Assembly: GCA_047602295.1 (NCBI GenBank)
Contig: JASGHP010000001.1
Coordinates: 3,224,001-3,288,000 of the forward strand
Source of the DNA: JACMLD01 sp047602295
GTDB taxonomy: Bacteria; Bacteroidota; Bacteroidia; Chitinophagales; Chitinophagaceae
Direction: 5' to 3'
DNA length: 64,000 nucleotides
The notes below the pieces were generated by a model. That model was not told where the DNA came from. It searched no databases and worked only from the letters and a program-made list of their open reading frames with translations. This document shows positions 52,170 through 60,644 of the stretch, piece after piece. Both the position numbers and the translations under genes were made by a program. Every line of letters begins with the position of its first letter. The stretch's first letter is position 1.

Positions 52170-52189
52170 CACACGCACACACACACACA
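52170..52189. repeat. (CA)7 microsatellite upstream of GH43
   Basis: CACACG precedes seven CA units (52176-52189), ending 26 bp before the GH43 start codon. A change in unit number would alter the leader length of that gene. Confidence 0.7.
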
Positions 52190-52215
52190 TTGAAACCAAA
52201 ATAACATCACACAAA

Positions 52216-53331
52216 ATGACAATCATGCCAATTAATTTATTTCAAAAAGGAGCACTCGCTTGTATGCTTTGCGTGGCTGCTGCAACAGCCTGCAACAATG
52301 CTCCTGCTGATAAAACAGCGGAAAAAACAAGTACAGCAGATACTGCAACTGCAGTCAAAAAGAAAGAATATCTTTCTCAGCCACTGGTAACAAATATTTA
52401 TACAGCCGATCCGTCGGCTCATTTGTTCAATGGCAAAATCTACATTTATCCTTCACACGATACGGCTACCGGAACACCTGAGAATGATAATGGCGATCAT
52501 TTCAATATGATGGATTATCATATCCTTTCTATGGATTCTGTTGGAGGGCCGGTAACAGATAATGGCGTGGCATTGCACATCAAAGATATTCCATGGGCGG
52601 GAAGACAGTTGTGGGCACCCGATGCAGCATTTTCTAACGGTATGTATTATCTGTATTTTCCGGTAAAAGATAAAAAAGACATTTTTCACATAGGCGTGGC
52701 TGTTAGTAAACAACCTGCTGGCCCATTTGCAGCAGAAAAAGAACCAATAAAAGGAAGTTATAGTATTGATCCCTGCGTTTTTAAAGACGATGATGGCAAG
52801 TATTACATGTATTTCGGCGGTATCTGGGGTGGCCAGTTGCAAAGATGGAACAACAATAAATATGATAGCGCAGCAAAACTAAAACAACCCGCAGAACAGG
52901 CTATATTACCCAGGGTTGCAAGGTTAAGTGCAGATATGAAAGCATTTGCGGAGCCAGTTAAAGAAATAAAGATTGTAGATAAAGATGGCAAGCTGTTTAC
53001 GGAAAAAGATAATGATAAACGTTTCTTTGAAGCTTCTTGGATGCACAAATACAAGGGCAAATATTATTTTACTTATTCAACTGGCGATACCCATTTTATT
53101 AATTATGCTACAGGTGACAATCCATATGGTCCGTTTACTTACCAGGGTGTGATACTTAACCCGGTTGAGGGTTGGACAAATCATCAGTCTATAATAGAAG
53201 TAAAGGGGAAGTGGTATATATTCTATCACGATGTACAGCTTTCTGGCAAGACACATTTGAGAAACGTAAAAGTAGCAGAGCTTCATTATAATGATGATGG
53301 AAGCATTGTTCCGATAACAGCTTACCATTAA
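52216..53331 (+). CDS. GH43 lipoprotein
   Basis: This 371-residue protein has a lipoprotein signal (ALACMLCVAAATAC, acyl Cys26), then a Thr/Ala/Lys-rich linker. The five-bladed beta-propeller follows, with general base Asp65 in TADPSAHLFNGKIY, pKa-modulating Asp185 in SIDPCVFKDDDGKYYMYFGG, and acid Glu272 in FFEASWMHKYKGKYYFTY. A closing segment, TNHQSIIEVKGKWYIFYHD, matches GH43. The family includes beta-xylosidases and alpha-L-arabinofuranosidases; the subfamily cannot be settled by eye. Lipidation places it on a membrane, probably the outer membrane surface or the periplasmic face. It ends at a hairpin terminator and follows GH115 by 96 bp. Confidence 0.92.
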   Translation: MTIMPINLFQKGALACMLCVAAATACNNAPADKTAEKTSTADTATAVKKKEYLSQPLVTNIYTADPSAHLFNGKIYIYPSHDTATGTPENDNGDHFNMMDYHILSMDSVGGPVTDNGVALHIKDIPWAGRQLWAPDAAFSNGMYYLYFPVKDKKDIFHIGVAVSKQPAGPFAAEKEPIKGSYSIDPCVFKDDDGKYYMYFGGIWGGQLQRWNNNKYDSAAKLKQPAEQAILPRVARLSADMKAFAEPVKEIKIVDKDGKLFTEKDNDKRFFEASWMHKYKGKYYFTYSTGDTHFINYATGDNPYGPFTYQGVILNPVEGWTNHQSIIEVKGKWYIFYHDVQLSGKTHLRNVKVAELHYNDDGSIVPITAYH

Positions 53332-53484
53332 TGAAAACTTTTGCGGGATGTTCAAAAAAAATAATTTAGCTTTTTTGTTTCGTTGGAGAAAGCGGGAATA
53401 GCATAAGCGTAAAAGCATTTTGACTGTTGACGAAATAAAAGCCAGTGTCATCACTGCCTGTAATTGTTTTTTTACATTGGTATG

Positions 53485-53548
53485 AAAAGCTGGTATAAGC
53501 GTATCTGCAGTTTTTCAATGCAATAACGCTGAGCCAGCTTTTTTTTAA
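53485..53548 (+). terminator. terminator after the GH gene run
   Basis: AAAAGCTGG (53485-53493) pairs with CCAGCTTTT (53534-53542), with an inner AGCGT / ACGCT stem, followed by a T-run to 53546. It closes the GH35-GH115-GH43 run and lies just before the convergent CE15 gene. Confidence 0.65.
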
Positions 53549-53561
53549 TTATTTGCTGTTG

Positions 53562-54917
53562 CTATTGTGCGTGTAAATATCTTCCTGCCCATTGCAGAAA
53601 GCTTGGCCAGTTTGGTCCTGTAGTATGCCCACCGCTGTGTTGCCGGAAAGCTATATCCCCATCTACAAGACTTGTTTCCATTGCGGGCATCTCCGTTGCG
53701 CCAAGATCTTTTTGCCCAAGCAGGCGATATACCGGTCCTGCATAAACGCCACCAAGAAACATCCCTTTACCATCTACCCAATTGCCTTCTACTTTTGGAG
53801 AGCCTACGCTGATGAAGATTGGTCTTGGTGCGCAAAGGGCCAGCAGTTCATGCGCATCTACAGGTAGATCATTTGGCATTAATGGACCGGCGTATTTAAT
53901 AAAATTACCAGCAAACCAATGGTATTCGCCAGAAGATGCCAGGTTTTCTACCTGTTCACCAAAATTGCGGCGTAATAATTTCGCCCCGCCTGCCCCGGAA
54001 GAACCTATAAAGGCAATGGCTAACCGTGGTTCGTATGCCATTGAAACAAGTGTGGCTTTTCCATAGCGGGATAAGCCTTCAATACCTATTTGTTTTGCAT
54101 CTACTGCTTTGTCTGTTTCAAAATAATCTATACTTCTGCTTACGCCCCATGCCCATGCACGCAAAGCCCCCCAGTCATCTGGTTTTCTTGGCTCGCCTTT
54201 GTTGGTTAAACCTATTATACCTGTGCGAAGCCCGGCGCCATTGTCTGCCTGGTAACTGGTAGGTATTAGTATGGCATAGCCCCAGCCTTTTGCCAATACC
54301 TGTTCTTGCCAACTGGGTTCATTGCCGGCAGCAGCAGGCATACGGAAGCCTGGTGGAAACCTGAAACCAAATTCTATAATTACAGGCACAGGTCCTTTTG
54401 CATTAGCAGGTGTTGTCAATGTAAGATCAATATCAACGTTTATTTGCGGGTAAGATGCGTTGTCTGCATGGCCTCGTAATTTTTTTGTAACTACAGCATA
54501 ATTGCCAACTGTGTTATTGTTTACGCTGTCAATAATCCATTGCACAGATGGTATGTTTGCAGGCAGCCTGCCGTAAATTTCTTTATCGAATAATTCTACT
54601 ATTTCCGGCCGGCGTTTGTTCCACCAATCTTTTGCAGTAGCAACTTTTTTCCCATTATTCAATACAAGTGGATCAGGCAGACTTGAGTATGTTGTCGCTT
54701 TTGATTCATCACTGTTTGCAGCATTGGGTGCTTGTGGATTGCCAGAAGGACCGGGCCTTGTATTGCTAATGTTTAGCTGATGCAGCATGTTTGCATAATC
54801 TGCCTGCGTAAGTTTATTAATGCTATCCATTCGCAGACTATCTGCAGCACTCATTTTAAATTGAGCTATAGAAAAATTGTAAACGAGCAGCAATGGTATA
54901 AAAAATATTTTTTTCAT
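53562..54917 (-). CDS. CE15 glucuronoyl esterase
   Basis: I start at the ATG at 54917 (451 residues). A signal peptide (IFFIPLLLVYNFSIAQ) and a Pro/Asn-rich linker precede the alpha/beta-hydrolase fold. CE15 features are a nucleophile elbow IGIEGLSRYGKA with Ser283, IGSSGAGGAKLLRRNFGE, EYHWFAGNFIKYAG, LCAPRPIFISVGSPKVEGNW with a candidate acid, and SGGHTTGPNWPSF with catalytic His431. CE15 enzymes cut the ester between 4-O-methylglucuronate of xylan and lignin alcohols. It is on the opposite strand to both the GH genes and the regulatory/SusCD genes, so it has its own promoter, divergent from the sigma factor gene. Confidence 0.93.
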   Translation of the reverse strand: MKKIFFIPLLLVYNFSIAQFKMSAADSLRMDSINKLTQADYANMLHQLNISNTRPGPSGNPQAPNAANSDESKATTYSSLPDPLVLNNGKKVATAKDWWNKRRPEIVELFDKEIYGRLPANIPSVQWIIDSVNNNTVGNYAVVTKKLRGHADNASYPQINVDIDLTLTTPANAKGPVPVIIEFGFRFPPGFRMPAAAGNEPSWQEQVLAKGWGYAILIPTSYQADNGAGLRTGIIGLTNKGEPRKPDDWGALRAWAWGVSRSIDYFETDKAVDAKQIGIEGLSRYGKATLVSMAYEPRLAIAFIGSSGAGGAKLLRRNFGEQVENLASSGEYHWFAGNFIKYAGPLMPNDLPVDAHELLALCAPRPIFISVGSPKVEGNWVDGKGMFLGGVYAGPVYRLLGQKDLGATEMPAMETSLVDGDIAFRQHSGGHTTGPNWPSFLQWAGRYLHAQ

Positions 54918-55108
54918 TTGGAGCAAGAGTGTTTGTCGTTAGAAAAATAAAATGGGAAGAAGACGGAGGATATTTTTGACAGCAGCAATTTATTGCAAAA
55001 AATATAAGCTGCTGTTTTTTTTGTTGCACAAAATTAAATCGAATGCTTGCGCAGCATTGGATTTTGTATAATAATGTAACACTACATTGCCTACTGTTTA
55101 AAAATTAT

Positions 55109-55141
55109 TTGTTACATGTGCAGAAATAAGTATTACTTTTA
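55109..55141 (+). promoter_or_regulatory. candidate housekeeping promoter of the sigma gene
   Basis: TTG at 55109-55111 and TACTTTTA at 55134-55141 are spaced 22 bp apart and match the Bacteroidota -33 (TTG) and -7 (TAnnTTTG) elements except for the last base. They lie about 70 bp upstream of the ECF sigma start. Confidence 0.35.
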
Positions 55142-55211
55142 GTTGCTTGAATTTTTTATAACTATTTGCAGCGGCCATCTGCAAACCCTTAACAATTGCT
55201 TATTACGCCAA

Positions 55212-55784
55212 ATGAAAGAAGTTACCTGCCAACAGGATAATGAGTGGCTGCTCAGCATACAAAAAGGTGATGAGCAGGCGCTGGCTTCGCTGATGAGAAA
55301 ATATTATTCTGATCTTTACAATTATGGCACCCGCTTCACACAAGATGATTCCCTGGTAAAAGATGCTATACAGGAAGTTTTTATCAGCCTTTGGCAAAGA
55401 AGGCAAAGTGTTGGTGTTATTCTTTCCCCCAAATTTTATTTGCTTCGGGCTATAAAAAATAAAGTGCTTAAATCCCTTGATAGCGCTTATAGAAAAAACC
55501 TCCAGGGTCGTCCGGAAGAGTATGATTTTTTTCATGAGTTTCCTGTAGAAAAAATCATCATTATGCAACAATCTTCAGATGAAAAAGCTGAACGATTGAA
55601 AAGGATTATTGCACTGTTGTCTAAAAGAGAAAAAGAAGTTGTCTATCTTAAATACTACCAATACCTGGATAACGGCCAGATAGCTGAATTAATGAACATT
55701 GGCCGCCAGTCTGTCTACAATTTACTGCACGATGCCATCCGGAAACTAAAGGAGCTTTGGCACAAGGAATTTATCCATCAATAA
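55212..55784 (+). CDS. ECF sigma factor, SusCD-linked
   Basis: I start at the ATG at 55212 (190 residues), giving MKEVTCQQDNE. The region 2 part (about 10-95) contains LMRKYYSDLYNYGTRF, DSLVKDAIQEVFISLWQRR and FYLLRAIKNKVL. Region 4 (about 125-185) contains LSKREKEVVYLKYYQYLDNGQIAELMNIGRQSVYNLLHDAIRKLKE. It is the start of a classical sigma, FecR, SusC, SusD order, with FecR 76 bp downstream. In such systems a ligand bound at SusC relieves the anti-sigma factor, which frees this sigma to drive the transport operon. Confidence 0.95.
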   Translation: MKEVTCQQDNEWLLSIQKGDEQALASLMRKYYSDLYNYGTRFTQDDSLVKDAIQEVFISLWQRRQSVGVILSPKFYLLRAIKNKVLKSLDSAYRKNLQGRPEEYDFFHEFPVEKIIIMQQSSDEKAERLKRIIALLSKREKEVVYLKYYQYLDNGQIAELMNIGRQSVYNLLHDAIRKLKELWHKEFIHQ

Positions 55785-55860
55785 GAAAATAAAAAAAAGT
55801 TTTAGAAAAACCAGTAGAAAATCCTGGTAGGGGGAACTATTGTACAGAACCGTAGTGCAC

Positions 55861-56973
55861 ATGAAGGATTATACTTTGTTTGATATAGCTGATTTTGTTC
55901 TGGATGAAGACTTTATACGATGGGTAAACCAGCCGGGTAAAGCAGATATTCTTTTCTGGGAAAACTGGTTGCAGCGCAATCCCAATAAACATTTGATGAT
56001 TGCCGAAGCCAGGAAGATAGTAGAATCTGTAGGTTACAAGCAAAATGAAATAGCTCCTGTTATTGTAGATAAAGAAATAGCAAGACTGCTGTCTGCCATC
56101 AAAGAACCTGCAGAGAACAGTCATACACCTTTGCGTTATCAGACAATCTGGGCCGGATGGAAATATATGGCCGCTGCAATGTTGTTGGTTGGAGCTTTGG
56201 CGCTGGCCAGTTTATTTTTCAATCACAGTAAGAAAGCCGATATAAAGTTTGCTTACAAAGATGTTACAGCTTCGCGCAAACTGATAGAAAATGTAAACAC
56301 TTCAAAGAACACCAGCATTGTGCAATTGCCAGACGGAAGCACGGTGCAATTGGCTTCAGACAGCCGTATCAGTTATGAAAATCATTTCGACAGCATGTCT
56401 ACAAGAGATGTCTACCTATCTGGCCAGGCATTTTTTACCGTAAAAAAAGATCCCAATCATCCTTTCAGGGTTTTTGCCAACGAGATTGTTGCCAAAGTAT
56501 TAGGCACCAGTTTTACTGTTCGTGCTTTTGAAAAAGATACGGTGATACAGGTTACAGTAAACACTGGCAAAGTGAGTGTTTACACACAGGATCAGAGTAG
56601 CAGTAAAGAGCTCGCTGCACCAGGTAAACTGGGCGGCATAATTGTAACACCTAATCAACGCCTGTTGTACGAGAAAGGCAGCCAGGAATTTCAAAAGGAA
56701 TTATTAGATAATCCTGTATTGATTGCCAATATACCTGGCAGTAAAAGCATGATTTATGAAGACGCTTCACTTGAAAAAGTATTTGGTGATTTGACTACAG
56801 ATTTCGGCGTCAACATAGTGTACGACAATGAACTCTTGAAAAAATGTACAGTAACAGCTAACCTTTCCACGGAATCTTTTTATCAGCGACTTGATTTGAT
56901 ATGCCGTGCAATCGGTGCAAAATACGAGGTGATAGATGCGCAGGTGGTGATTGAAGCAAGCGGTTGCCAGTAA
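55861..56973 (+). CDS. FecR-type anti-sigma factor
   Basis: I start at the ATG at 55861 (370 residues); an upstream TTG is less likely. The N-terminal cytoplasmic part (about 1-90) binds the sigma factor. A single transmembrane helix lies near 100-122 (WKYMAAAMLLVGALALASLFF). The periplasmic FecR domain follows (about 145-245) with TSIVQLPDGSTVQLASDSRISY, VYLSGQAFFTVKKDPNHPF and VLGTSFTVRAF. A C-terminal DUF4974/STN-like domain (DASLEKVFGDLTTDFGVNIVYD) would contact the STN domain of SusC. It is 76 bp after the sigma gene and 179 bp before SusC. Confidence 0.95.
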   Translation: MKDYTLFDIADFVLDEDFIRWVNQPGKADILFWENWLQRNPNKHLMIAEARKIVESVGYKQNEIAPVIVDKEIARLLSAIKEPAENSHTPLRYQTIWAGWKYMAAAMLLVGALALASLFFNHSKKADIKFAYKDVTASRKLIENVNTSKNTSIVQLPDGSTVQLASDSRISYENHFDSMSTRDVYLSGQAFFTVKKDPNHPFRVFANEIVAKVLGTSFTVRAFEKDTVIQVTVNTGKVSVYTQDQSSSKELAAPGKLGGIIVTPNQRLLYEKGSQEFQKELLDNPVLIANIPGSKSMIYEDASLEKVFGDLTTDFGVNIVYDNELLKKCTVTANLSTESFYQRLDLICRAIGAKYEVIDAQVVIEASGCQ

Positions 56974-57043
56974 CTATTTTTTTAATTGCCAATGAAATAA
57001 ACCATTTATGAACTTAAAACCAGACTAACCCACCAACAAAAAA

Positions 57044-57106
57044 GCCGGGCTTGCTGCAACAAGACCGGCCTGAAATTGCACCCTGCAGCAATGACATTTT
57101 GCAGGG
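57044..57106. other. paired hairpins in the FecR-SusC spacer
   Basis: GCCGG(G)CTTG pairs with CAAG(A)CCGGC (57044-57069), preceded by an A-tract. A second stem, CCCTGCA (57081-57087) with TGCAGGG (57100-57106), follows. They lie in the 179-bp spacer, 47-110 bp before the SusC start, and could end the FecR transcript or structure the SusC leader. Confidence 0.5.
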
Positions 57107-57152
57107 GTTGTTTTGATCACACATGTATTGAATAACCAAACATTGCTAAGCT

Positions 57153-60100
57153 ATGAATAAAAATTCATACTCACGACAGTCAATTAAACTGCTTATGAGA
57201 CTAGGATTGATGCCAATTTTGCTTGTAACCGCGTTTGCCGGAACACTTTACGCCAACAATATCAGTGGCCAGGAAGTGTTGAAGCGAAAAGTGAGCCTGG
57301 AGGCAGACAAAAAAGAATTTAAAACAGTACTGAATGAATTGAGCTCAATGGCAGGAATAAAATTTGTTTACAGCTCTCAGCGAATACCCTGCCAGCAGAA
57401 AGTAAGCCTAAAAGCAAAAAACGAAAACCTGGGCAAGGTGCTGGATATGTTGCTTCATCCTTTAGAAATACTCTACCAGGTATCCAACGACCAGATTGTA
57501 TTAATGCGAGAAGGAAGTGAGAATACTTCTATCCTTCAAATTGTTGCAAAAGATTTATCTGCTGATGTTGCCCCGGAAATGCAATTGTTTAAAACAATAA
57601 CCGGCAAAATTACCAATGAAAATGGTGAGCCCTTAGCAGGCGTTTCTGTTGTAGTGAAGGGAACTTCAAAAGGTACTACCACCAACGCAGCAGGTGTTTT
57701 TTCTATCAATGCAGAGGTTGGCGAAACGCTGGAGTTTTCTTTTATCGGATTTAAAATATCAACACTGAAAGTAGATAACAATACCAATATAACCGTACAG
57801 TTGCAATCGAATAACGCACGCCTCGACGAAATAGTGGTAGTGGGTTATGGTACACAAAAAAGAACATTGGTAACTGGCGCTGTTTCCAGTGTTACAGGTA
57901 AAACACTCAATGAAGTGCCTGTTATCAGCATCTCCCAGGCATTGCAAGGCCGTGTGCCAGGTGTGCAGGTAACCAGCAATGGTAGCCCGGGTACAGATCC
58001 TATTGTGCGCATTCGCGGTATCAGTTCTATTTCTTACGCATCTAATCCGCTTTATGTTGTGGATGGTTTTCCAACAGGAAATCTATCTGCCATCGATACA
58101 AAAGATATCGAATCTGTGGATGTGTTAAAAGATGCGTCTGCTGCTGCCATTTATGGTTCACGTGCTACTAATGGTGTAATTATGATTACCACCAAAAAGG
58201 GCAGAAGAGATGGGAAAATGCGTGTTACACTCGATTCTTATTTCGGCACACAAAATATTACAAAGCGGTTGTCTTTATTGAATACAGATCAATTCAAACA
58301 ATATGCAATTGCCTATCGCGGCTCGCAAGTGCCCAGGTTGTTAAATCCATGGGCCAGCACACCAATCTATACGGGAGCTACTCAAACTTATGGACAGACC
58401 AACACCAATTGGCAGGATGCTTACTTTAAAAGAGGCGGTATGACTGGACACAATATTGGATTGAGCGGTGGCAGTGATGTTTCCAGGTTTTATGCCTCTG
58501 CAGGTTTTTTTGATCAAAAAGGTACTACACCAACAGTTGCGTACAGGCGTTATAATTTCAGAATTAATTCCGATCATATCATCAGCAAGATTTTCAATTT
58601 TGGTGAAAACCTTTACGCAGCTTACGGAGACCAGGCTTATGATAACAACGAAACAGGTTCAAGAAGCAACCTTGTGAATGTTATCAGGATGATGCCACAC
58701 ATGCCGGTATATGATCCAACTTCAAATGGAGGTTTCAGGGGCGTTAATTCTACGCTTGATGGTGGCGACCCTACAAACCCAATTGAAGATGCGGTTTTAA
58801 AAAATCCAGGTAAGAGAACTACAGCAAAGATTTTAGGCACTGCATACCTGGAAGTGAATTTTGCCAAATGGCTAAAGTTCAGATCTACTTTTGGTGTTGA
58901 TTATGCTAATGGGTTAGACTATCGGTTCTCACCTATCTTTAACGACAACGGCGCCATTGCCGGTTCAAGTGCCACATTGGCTACCATCACCAATAATCGG
59001 AATGTTTCTACGGTATTGTTGTATACAGAACAATTAACGTTTGACAAAACATTTGGTGATCATCACGTAAATGCCATTGCCGTTTATGAACAGCAAAGCC
59101 AGAGCAGCCGCCAGGAAAATGCCAGTGGCAACCAGGCTTCCAATGATCTAAAAACATTGAACAATGCCAGCAATATTGCTGCGCAAACACTATATGGTGA
59201 AAACACGTTGCTGTCTTATGTTGGTCGTGTAAGCTATGATTACAAAGGAAAGTATTTGCTGAGTGGTGCAGTACGCCGTGACGGCCTTTCTGTTTGGGCG
59301 CCCGGAAAAAAATGGGCAACATTCCCTTCGGCTTCTATTGGCTGGAGAGTTGACCAGGAAGATTTCATGAAAAATATAAAGGGAATTTCAGAATTGAAAT
59401 TAAGAGTTGGCTATGGGCTTACAGGTCTTAACGGAACTGTATTGGGTAACACGCCCTGGTTGGTTAGTGTTGCTGCCAACAGTGCGTACTATCCTTTCAA
59501 TAATGCAGCTACTGCCGGTGCTTCTTCATCAATACCAGGCTTGGGAAATCTCGATTTGAACTGGGAGAAAACAAAGCAGACAAATGTTGGTGTTGATATT
59601 GGTTTGCTGAACAATAAGTTTACAGCTTCTCTTGAATATTACATCCGTAAAACTGACAACCTCATTCTTAATGTTCCTTTGCCTCCTTCTGTTGGGTATA
59701 CAACACTGAGCGTACCTCAAAATATAGCTGCTATGAAAAATACCGGTTTCGAGGCGCAATTGGGATACAATGACAAAGCAGGAGATTTAAAGTGGAACGT
59801 TAGTGCTAATCTTAGCGTTATTACCAATACAGTAGAACAATTAGCAGGTGGCGTTACCAATATAGAAGCAGGTCTTGATGCAGACTATGGAGGATACAAT
59901 ATTACCAATACTGCACCGGGTAATGCTGTGCAAAGCTTCTATGGATGGAAAACCGAAGGTATTTTTCAAAACGCTGCTGAAGTGTCAAGCCATGCAACAC
60001 AGGTGGCTGCTACTGCACCGGGCGATATTAAGTTCGTAGATCAAAATAAAGATGGCAAGATTGATAATAGCGACCGTGTGTTTTTAGGAAGCTTTATTCC

Positions 60101-60611
60101 CAAATTTACCTATGCATTTAATGTGGGGCTCAACTACAAAAATTTTGATCTGGGCATTTTCTTCCAGGGCGTGCAGGGAAATAAAATTTACAATGCCACA
60201 CGTGTTATTACAGAAGGTATGATACGCTTCTTTAATGCTGGCACACAGGTGCTGGATGCATGGACTCCCACACACACCAACACCAGCATTCCAAGAGCAA
60301 TTCTATCAGACCCCAATGGCAATGCAAGAACTTCTAACAGGTTTATTGAAGATGGTTCTTACCTGCGCATGAAAAACATCATGCTAGGCTATACCATACC
60401 AGGAAATTCTTTGCAATCAATGACTAAGGGTGCGATAAAGAGTTTCAGAATTTATGTATCCGGGCAGAACCTGCTGACATTTACAAAATATACCGGTTAT
60501 GATCCTGAGGTGGGCAACAGAACGCCAAGCTCTAACTTAACCAACGGTATAGACTTTGCGGTTTATCCACAACCAAAGTCATTTCAAATTGGCCTGCAGG
60601 CAACATTTTAA
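57153..60611 (+). CDS. SusC/RagA-family TonB-dependent transporter with STN domain
   Basis: This 1,152-residue protein has a signal peptide (MPILLVTAFAGTLYA). An STN domain (about 45-115, FKTVLNELSSMAGIKFVYSS) receives the FecR interaction. A carboxypeptidase-regulatory-like domain (about 147-225, ITGKITNENGEPLAGVSVVVKG) is followed by the TonB box-like DEIVVVGYGTQ and a plug (about 235-345, with GRVPGVQV and DVLKDASAAAIYGSRATNGVI). The remainder is the 22-strand barrel, ending in a C-terminal aromatic (GLQATF). It imports oligosaccharides across the outer membrane with SusD as lid. The STN domain ties it to the sigma/FecR pair upstream, which senses substrate during transport. Confidence 0.96.
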   Translation: MNKNSYSRQSIKLLMRLGLMPILLVTAFAGTLYANNISGQEVLKRKVSLEADKKEFKTVLNELSSMAGIKFVYSSQRIPCQQKVSLKAKNENLGKVLDMLLHPLEILYQVSNDQIVLMREGSENTSILQIVAKDLSADVAPEMQLFKTITGKITNENGEPLAGVSVVVKGTSKGTTTNAAGVFSINAEVGETLEFSFIGFKISTLKVDNNTNITVQLQSNNARLDEIVVVGYGTQKRTLVTGAVSSVTGKTLNEVPVISISQALQGRVPGVQVTSNGSPGTDPIVRIRGISSISYASNPLYVVDGFPTGNLSAIDTKDIESVDVLKDASAAAIYGSRATNGVIMITTKKGRRDGKMRVTLDSYFGTQNITKRLSLLNTDQFKQYAIAYRGSQVPRLLNPWASTPIYTGATQTYGQTNTNWQDAYFKRGGMTGHNIGLSGGSDVSRFYASAGFFDQKGTTPTVAYRRYNFRINSDHIISKIFNFGENLYAAYGDQAYDNNETGSRSNLVNVIRMMPHMPVYDPTSNGGFRGVNSTLDGGDPTNPIEDAVLKNPGKRTTAKILGTAYLEVNFAKWLKFRSTFGVDYANGLDYRFSPIFNDNGAIAGSSATLATITNNRNVSTVLLYTEQLTFDKTFGDHHVNAIAVYEQQSQSSRQENASGNQASNDLKTLNNASNIAAQTLYGENTLLSYVGRVSYDYKGKYLLSGAVRRDGLSVWAPGKKWATFPSASIGWRVDQEDFMKNIKGISELKLRVGYGLTGLNGTVLGNTPWLVSVAANSAYYPFNNAATAGASSSIPGLGNLDLNWEKTKQTNVGVDIGLLNNKFTASLEYYIRKTDNLILNVPLPPSVGYTTLSVPQNIAAMKNTGFEAQLGYNDKAGDLKWNVSANLSVITNTVEQLAGGVTNIEAGLDADYGGYNITNTAPGNAVQSFYGWKTEGIFQNAAEVSSHATQVAATAPGDIKFVDQNKDGKIDNSDRVFLGSFIPKFTYAFNVGLNYKNFDLGIFFQGVQGNKIYNATRVITEGMIRFFNAGTQVLDAWTPTHTNTSIPRAILSDPNGNARTSNRFIEDGSYLRMKNIMLGYTIPGNSLQSMTKGAIKSFRIYVSGQNLLTFTKYTGYDPEVGNRTPSSNLTNGIDFAVYPQPKSFQIGLQATF

Positions 60612-60644
60612 AAACAGCATTTAGTCAGTCTTAAAATAAAGATT

